Under the pieces are notes generated by a model. It saw only the letters and a program-made list of their open reading frames with translations. It ran no database searches and had not been told where the DNA came from. Made by a program: the position numbers and the translations under genes. A stretch of DNA of 15,626 nt, taken from contig CAAGGY010000130.1 in assembly GCA_900769525.1 (NCBI GenBank), positions 1-15,626 on the forward strand, written 5' to 3'. Of the stretch, positions 12,523 to 15,626 are shown piece by piece. Position 1 is the first letter of the stretch, and every line of letters starts with the position of its first letter. The stretch is from an uncultured Alistipes sp. (GTDB lineage: Bacteria > Bacteroidota > Bacteroidia > Bacteroidales > Rikenellaceae).

Positions 12523-14268
12523 TTAGAGGTTAAGCTCCTGCTTCAAAGCCTCGATCTTGTTGTCGAGTGCCACGAGGGTCTCATCGAACTTATCGACACT
12601 CTCGAGCTGAGTCTTAACGCCAAAGTAGAACTTAATCTTAGGCTCTGTGCCTGATGGACGTACCGACACCTTAGTGCCATCCTCAGTGAGCCACTGCAAT
12701 ACGTTGCTCTTCTCGTCGATGCCCTCGATAGGCTTACGCTCACCACTGCGCACGTCAAGCTCCTCAAGAGTCTTATAGTCGAGAATCTTGACAACAGGTG
12801 AGCCAAGCAACGACTTAGGAGGATTCTGACGGTAGTCAACCATCATCTGCTGAATCTCCGCAGCGCCATCCTTACCCTTGCGAACGACATTCACAAGACC
12901 CTCACGGAAGAAGCCATACTTAACATAGAGCTGCTGCAACCACTCATAGAGCGTGATGCCCATAGTGTCACGTGCCCATGCCGCAGCCTCAGCAACGAGA
13001 GTAATAGCAGCAACACCATCCTTATCACGTACGAAGTCGCCTGGTAGGTAGCCGAACGACTCCTCACCGCCACCGATATACTTAGTCTTACCCTCCTGCT
13101 CACGGATAATCTTTGCGATATACTTGAAGCCTGTCAAGCAGTTGTAACACTTAACGCCGAAGTGCTCTGCAACAGCGTCAGGCATCATAGATGTCACGAT
13201 GGTCTTAACGATAAACTCCTTGCCGGTAATCTTGCCGAGCTCTGCCCAACGTGTGAGCTGGTAGCAGGCCAAGAGCACGAGTGTCTGGTTACCATTCAAG
13301 AGCACATAGTCGCCCTTGCCAGTACGGAGCGCCACGCCCAAGCGGTCGGCATCAGGATCGGTAGCCATAGCGAAGTCTGCCCCCTCCTTCTCGGCACGCT
13401 CGATGGCCATAGCCATTGTCTTGCGCTCCTCAGGATTTGGCGATGCCACAGTTGGGAAGTTGCCGTCGAGAACCATCTGCTCATCTACACATATAATATT
13501 ATTAAAGCCGTAGTTGCGCAATGACTCTGGAACAAGCTTCACACCAGCACCGTGGAGAGGTGTGTAGACAATCTTCATATCGTTGTACTTAGCCACAGCC
13601 TCAGGTGAGAGCGAGAGCTCCTTAATAGCTGCCAAGTAGCGCTTGTCGAACTCGTCGCCAAGGATGTTGATATTCTCAGCATTCTTGCCAGTGAGAACCT
13701 GCTCTACAGCAGTAACCTTCTGCACCTCCTCAATGATGTTTACATCGTGTGGAGAGGTAACCTGTGAGCCGTCGTTCCAATATGCCTTATAGCCATTGTA
13801 CTCCTTAGGGTTGTGCGACGCTGTGACCATAACACCCGACTGACAGCCGAGCTCACGAATAGCAAACGAGAGCTCTGGTGTAGGACGCAACGCATCGAAG
13901 AGATAGACGATAAAGCCGTTTGAAGCGAAGATATCTGCCACACGCTCAGCAAACATACGAGAGTTGTTGCGGCTATCGTGCGAGATAGCCACCTTGATCT
14001 GCTCGCCCTCGAAGTTCTTCTTAAGATAGTTTGCAAGTCCCTGAGTAGCAGCACCTACAGTGTAGATATTCATACGGTTAGTACCCACGCCCATAATACC
14101 ACGCAGGCCACCTGTACCAAACTCGAGATCCTTATAGAAGCTCTCAACGAGCTCGTTAGGGTTATTCTCAATCAACATACGCACCTGCTCCTTGGTAGCC
14201 TCGTCGTAGTTGCCGTCGAGCCACGCTTGAGCCTTCTCCATTACCTGCTTGTCAATAACATTTGCCAT
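12523..14268 (-). CDS. Phosphoglucomutase/phosphomannomutase (alpha-D-phosphohexomutase)
   Basis: A 581-residue cytoplasmic enzyme interconverting hexose 1- and 6-phosphates through a phosphoserine and bound Mg2+. The length and the opening FEFGTGGLRG-like segment (EFGTGGLRGIMG, 49-60) fit the longer PgcA/PGM2-type branch. The catalytic loop is TASHNPKEYNG (Ser151) and the metal loop is DPDADR (304-309). The sugar-binding loop is GGGEESFGY (Glu402, Ser404), and the phosphate-binding loop VRPSGTEPK is near the C-terminus. An ATG 26 codons upstream is rejected because a promoter match (14324-14331) lies between the two and the extra residues are not family-like. It would feed glycogen, capsule or cell-envelope sugar nucleotides. 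The substrate (glucose or mannose) cannot be fixed from sequence. Confidence 0.93.
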   Translation of the reverse strand: MANVIDKQVMEKAQAWLDGNYDEATKEQVRMLIENNPNELVESFYKDLEFGTGGLRGIMGVGTNRMNIYTVGAATQGLANYLKKNFEGEQIKVAISHDSRNNSRMFAERVADIFASNGFIVYLFDALRPTPELSFAIRELGCQSGVMVTASHNPKEYNGYKAYWNDGSQVTSPHDVNIIEEVQKVTAVEQVLTGKNAENINILGDEFDKRYLAAIKELSLSPEAVAKYNDMKIVYTPLHGAGVKLVPESLRNYGFNNIICVDEQMVLDGNFPTVASPNPEERKTMAMAIERAEKEGADFAMATDPDADRLGVALRTGKGDYVLLNGNQTLVLLACYQLTRWAELGKITGKEFIVKTIVTSMMPDAVAEHFGVKCYNCLTGFKYIAKIIREQEGKTKYIGGGEESFGYLPGDFVRDKDGVAAITLVAEAAAWARDTMGITLYEWLQQLYVKYGFFREGLVNVVRKGKDGAAEIQQMMVDYRQNPPKSLLGSPVVKILDYKTLEELDVRSGERKPIEGIDEKSNVLQWLTEDGTKVSVRPSGTEPKIKFYFGVKTQLESVDKFDETLVALDNKIEALKQELNL

Positions 14269-14323
14269 AGTACTATTAATTTTATTTATAGTTTGATTTG
14301 TCGAGTCACAAAATTCCAATATG

Positions 14324-14331
14324 CAAATATA
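14324..14331 (-). promoter_or_regulatory. -7 element of the phosphohexomutase gene
   Basis: On the minus strand TATATTTG matches TAnnTTTG exactly, 55 bp before the ATG at 14268. No TTTG is present at the expected -33 position. It places the transcript start near 14317 and excludes translation from the ATG at 14346. Confidence 0.55.
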
Positions 14332-14451
14332 CAAAATTTTCTTCATTTATTAAGTATCAGCACATTAAAATATTTTGCAAAAATTAGCCCCCTGAGGCCT
14401 TATTAAAAAAAATGAATTTTGCAACTGTTTTTCGATATTATTTTAATAAAA

Positions 14452-14466
14452 TTATCCACATCTTTG
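14452..14466 (+). promoter_or_regulatory. DnaA box overlapping the probable dnaA -7 element
   Basis: TTATCCACA (14452-14460) is a perfect DnaA box. Its last two bases are the first two of CATCTTTG (14459-14466), a near match to TAnnTTTG. DnaA bound here should block RNA polymerase, a usual form of dnaA autorepression. The flank is AT-rich (14401-14451). I see no second perfect box, so this alone does not show an origin of replication. Confidence 0.6.
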
Positions 14467-14613
14467 CAATGTCGAAACGCACTTAATGCCACGTGCAAAT
14501 CGAGTGCGATATAAGCAAAAATTTAGGTGAACAACGCAACATATTGAAACAGAGTATTTAAAACTGTTTCGGGGAGTTTGTCGCCATATTTTTAACCCTT
14601 GTTGAGAACAAAA
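14467..14613 (+). promoter_or_regulatory. dnaA leader with two inverted repeats
   Basis: If transcription starts shortly after 14466 the dnaA leader is about 140 nt. It holds an inverted repeat GAAACAG (14546-14552)/CTGTTTC (14564-14570) with 11-nt loop. A second, TTGTT (14599-14603)/AACAA (14607-14611), lies directly against the start codon. No Shine-Dalgarno sequence is evident, so the second hairpin could limit translation initiation. No upstream ORF or riboswitch is recognised. Confidence 0.45.
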
Positions 14614-15626
14614 ATGATGCAGATTGATAAATATAATGAGGTGTGGCAGGACTGTCTCGACCGTCTCAGCAACTCGATCACCGAGGAGGAGATTGTCAAG
14701 TGGTTCAAGCCTATCCGTCCCATCGACTTCGATGGTACGAACCTCAGTCTGCGTGTTCCCAACGAGAGCTTCGTGTCGAGCATCGAGAAGCGCTATTTGA
14801 GCGTTCTTCGCCCAATCATCGCCGAGCTCTATGGTGCTGGCACCAAGCTTCACTACGCCGTGCCTCGCCGTCCGCAACAGGCAACAGAGGCCTCTGCATC
14901 GCAGATTCCTCAGTTTGCAGCGCCAACCGACACTGCAAATATAAAAAATCCTTTTGTAATTCCAGGCATCCGTCGCATAAGATTTGATGCTCAGCTCAAC
15001 CCGAACTACACTTTCGACAACCATATCGAGGGTGAGTGCAACCGTTTGGCACGCTCTGCGGGTATGGCTGTGGCGGTATCACCAGGCTCAACAGCCTTCA
15101 ACCCACTCTACATCTACGGCGACTCTGGACTCGGAAAGACACACATCGTACAGGCTATTGGCCACGAGGTGCGCCAGCGTCACCCCGAGTTGCAGGTGTT
15201 GTATGTCTCGATGAACAAGTTCCAGGCTCAGTTCCAGACAGCCTATAAGAATGGTGAGATCACCGACTTCATCCAGTTCTACCAGATGGTCGACGTACTC
15301 ATCATCGACGATATTCAGGAGCTTACAGGCAAGACAGGTACGCAGAATGCCTTCTTTAACATCTTCAACCACCTGCACCTTGCTGGCAAGCAGCTTATCC
15401 TCACATCGGATAAGCCACCTGTGGAGCTTAAGGATATCGAGCAGCGTCTGTTGACACGTTTCAAGTGGGGCTTATCGGCACACCTTAACGTGCCCGACTA
15501 CCAGACAAAGATCAAGATTATTCGTGCTAAGGCGCAGCGTGCAGGCGCCACAATCCCTGAGGATGTGGTAACCTACCTTGCTGAGAATATCTCGGCAAAC
15601 GTGCGTGAGATTGAGGGTGCATTGTC
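14614..15626 (+). CDS. dnaA: Chromosomal replication initiator DnaA, 3' end beyond the window
   Basis: An open frame of 337 codons runs off the right edge without a stop. The start is ATG at 14614 with a second ATG immediately after. Domain I (about 1-75; DRLSNSITEEEIVKWFKPIRPI) matches the DnaA interaction domain. A short variable linker with QQATEASASQIPQ follows. The AAA+ domain opens at about residue 130 (LNPNYTFDNHIEGECNRLA). Walker A is GDSGLGKT (169-176) and Walker B is LIIDDIQEL (Asp232, Asp233). LTSDKPPVELKDIEQRLLTRFKWGL is the sensor and arginine-finger region, and NVREIEGAL is the sensor 2 segment. The DNA-binding domain IV is missing only because the window ends. A DnaA box at the promoter supports autoregulation. 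The gene assembles replication origins by ATP-dependent oligomerisation. Confidence 0.96.
   Translation, partial: MMQIDKYNEVWQDCLDRLSNSITEEEIVKWFKPIRPIDFDGTNLSLRVPNESFVSSIEKRYLSVLRPIIAELYGAGTKLHYAVPRRPQQATEASASQIPQFAAPTDTANIKNPFVIPGIRRIRFDAQLNPNYTFDNHIEGECNRLARSAGMAVAVSPGSTAFNPLYIYGDSGLGKTHIVQAIGHEVRQRHPELQVLYVSMNKFQAQFQTAYKNGEITDFIQFYQMVDVLIIDDIQELTGKTGTQNAFFNIFNHLHLAGKQLILTSDKPPVELKDIEQRLLTRFKWGLSAHLNVPDYQTKIKIIRAKAQRAGATIPEDVVTYLAENISANVREIEGAL

Noticed and set aside
14269..14346. Upstream in-frame start for the phosphohexomutase
   Set aside because: A TATATTTG promoter element lies between this ATG and the accepted one, and the added residues are AT-driven and not family-like.
14347..14613. 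Chromosomal origin oriC
   Set aside because: Only one perfect DnaA box and no phased 13-mers are visible; dnaA proximity alone is not enough in Bacteroidota.
1..15626. CRISPR array, insertion sequence or prophage genes
   Set aside because: No regularly spaced repeats of suitable length and no transposase, integrase or phage protein was seen in any frame.

Overview
The window looks like a chromosomal segment from a member of the phylum Bacteroidota, probably order Bacteroidales; I cannot name the genus. Three things point there. Several genes are preceded by the Bacteroidota housekeeping promoter pattern (TTTG, 19-21 nt, TAnnTTTG), most cleanly before tRNA-Asp, mutS and the response regulator, while Shine-Dalgarno sequences are weak or absent. 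The gene set includes a DUF3822-type gene next to rsmD and a phosphate transporter carrying a PhoU-like tail. DnaA and the phosphoglucomutase also have a Bacteroidota look.

Region 1-1067 carries almost no protein-coding sequence. Two tRNA genes converge: tRNA-Lys(CTT) on the plus strand at the left edge and tRNA-Asp(GTC) on the minus strand at 894-970. Each is followed by its own terminator. Further inside, each has an exact second copy of its 3' end, running from the T-loop outward, again followed by a different hairpin-plus-U-tract terminator. Between the copies lie a degenerate 9-bp tandem repeat, several hairpins and a 116-nt sequence that can fold into a four-way, cloverleaf-like structure. 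This interval is the least ordinary part of the window and may be a scar of site-specific integration at both tRNA genes.

Region 1068-3002 (minus) holds rsmD (16S rRNA methyltransferase), an overlapping DUF3822-type gene and an unrecognised membrane-anchored protein gene. Region 2985-8021 (plus) holds a RecD-like SF1 helicase, mutS, and an unrecognised single-pass membrane protein gene. Together the helicase and MutS form a small DNA-maintenance cluster, each with its own promoter.

Region 8153-12485 is a phosphate module. A PiT-type phosphate transporter fused to a PhoU-like domain (minus) is divergent from an OmpR/PhoB-type response regulator and an overlapping PhoR-like histidine kinase (plus). 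The shared 193-bp spacer contains three copies of an 8-bp repeat with exact 11-bp period placed where the -33 region of the transporter promoter should be. This is the architecture of a PHO box, so the two-component system probably controls the transporter beside it.

Region 12445-15626 contains a strong terminator, a phosphohexomutase gene (minus) and, divergent from it, the first 337 codons of dnaA, which runs off the right edge. A perfect DnaA box overlaps the probable dnaA promoter, suggesting autoregulation.
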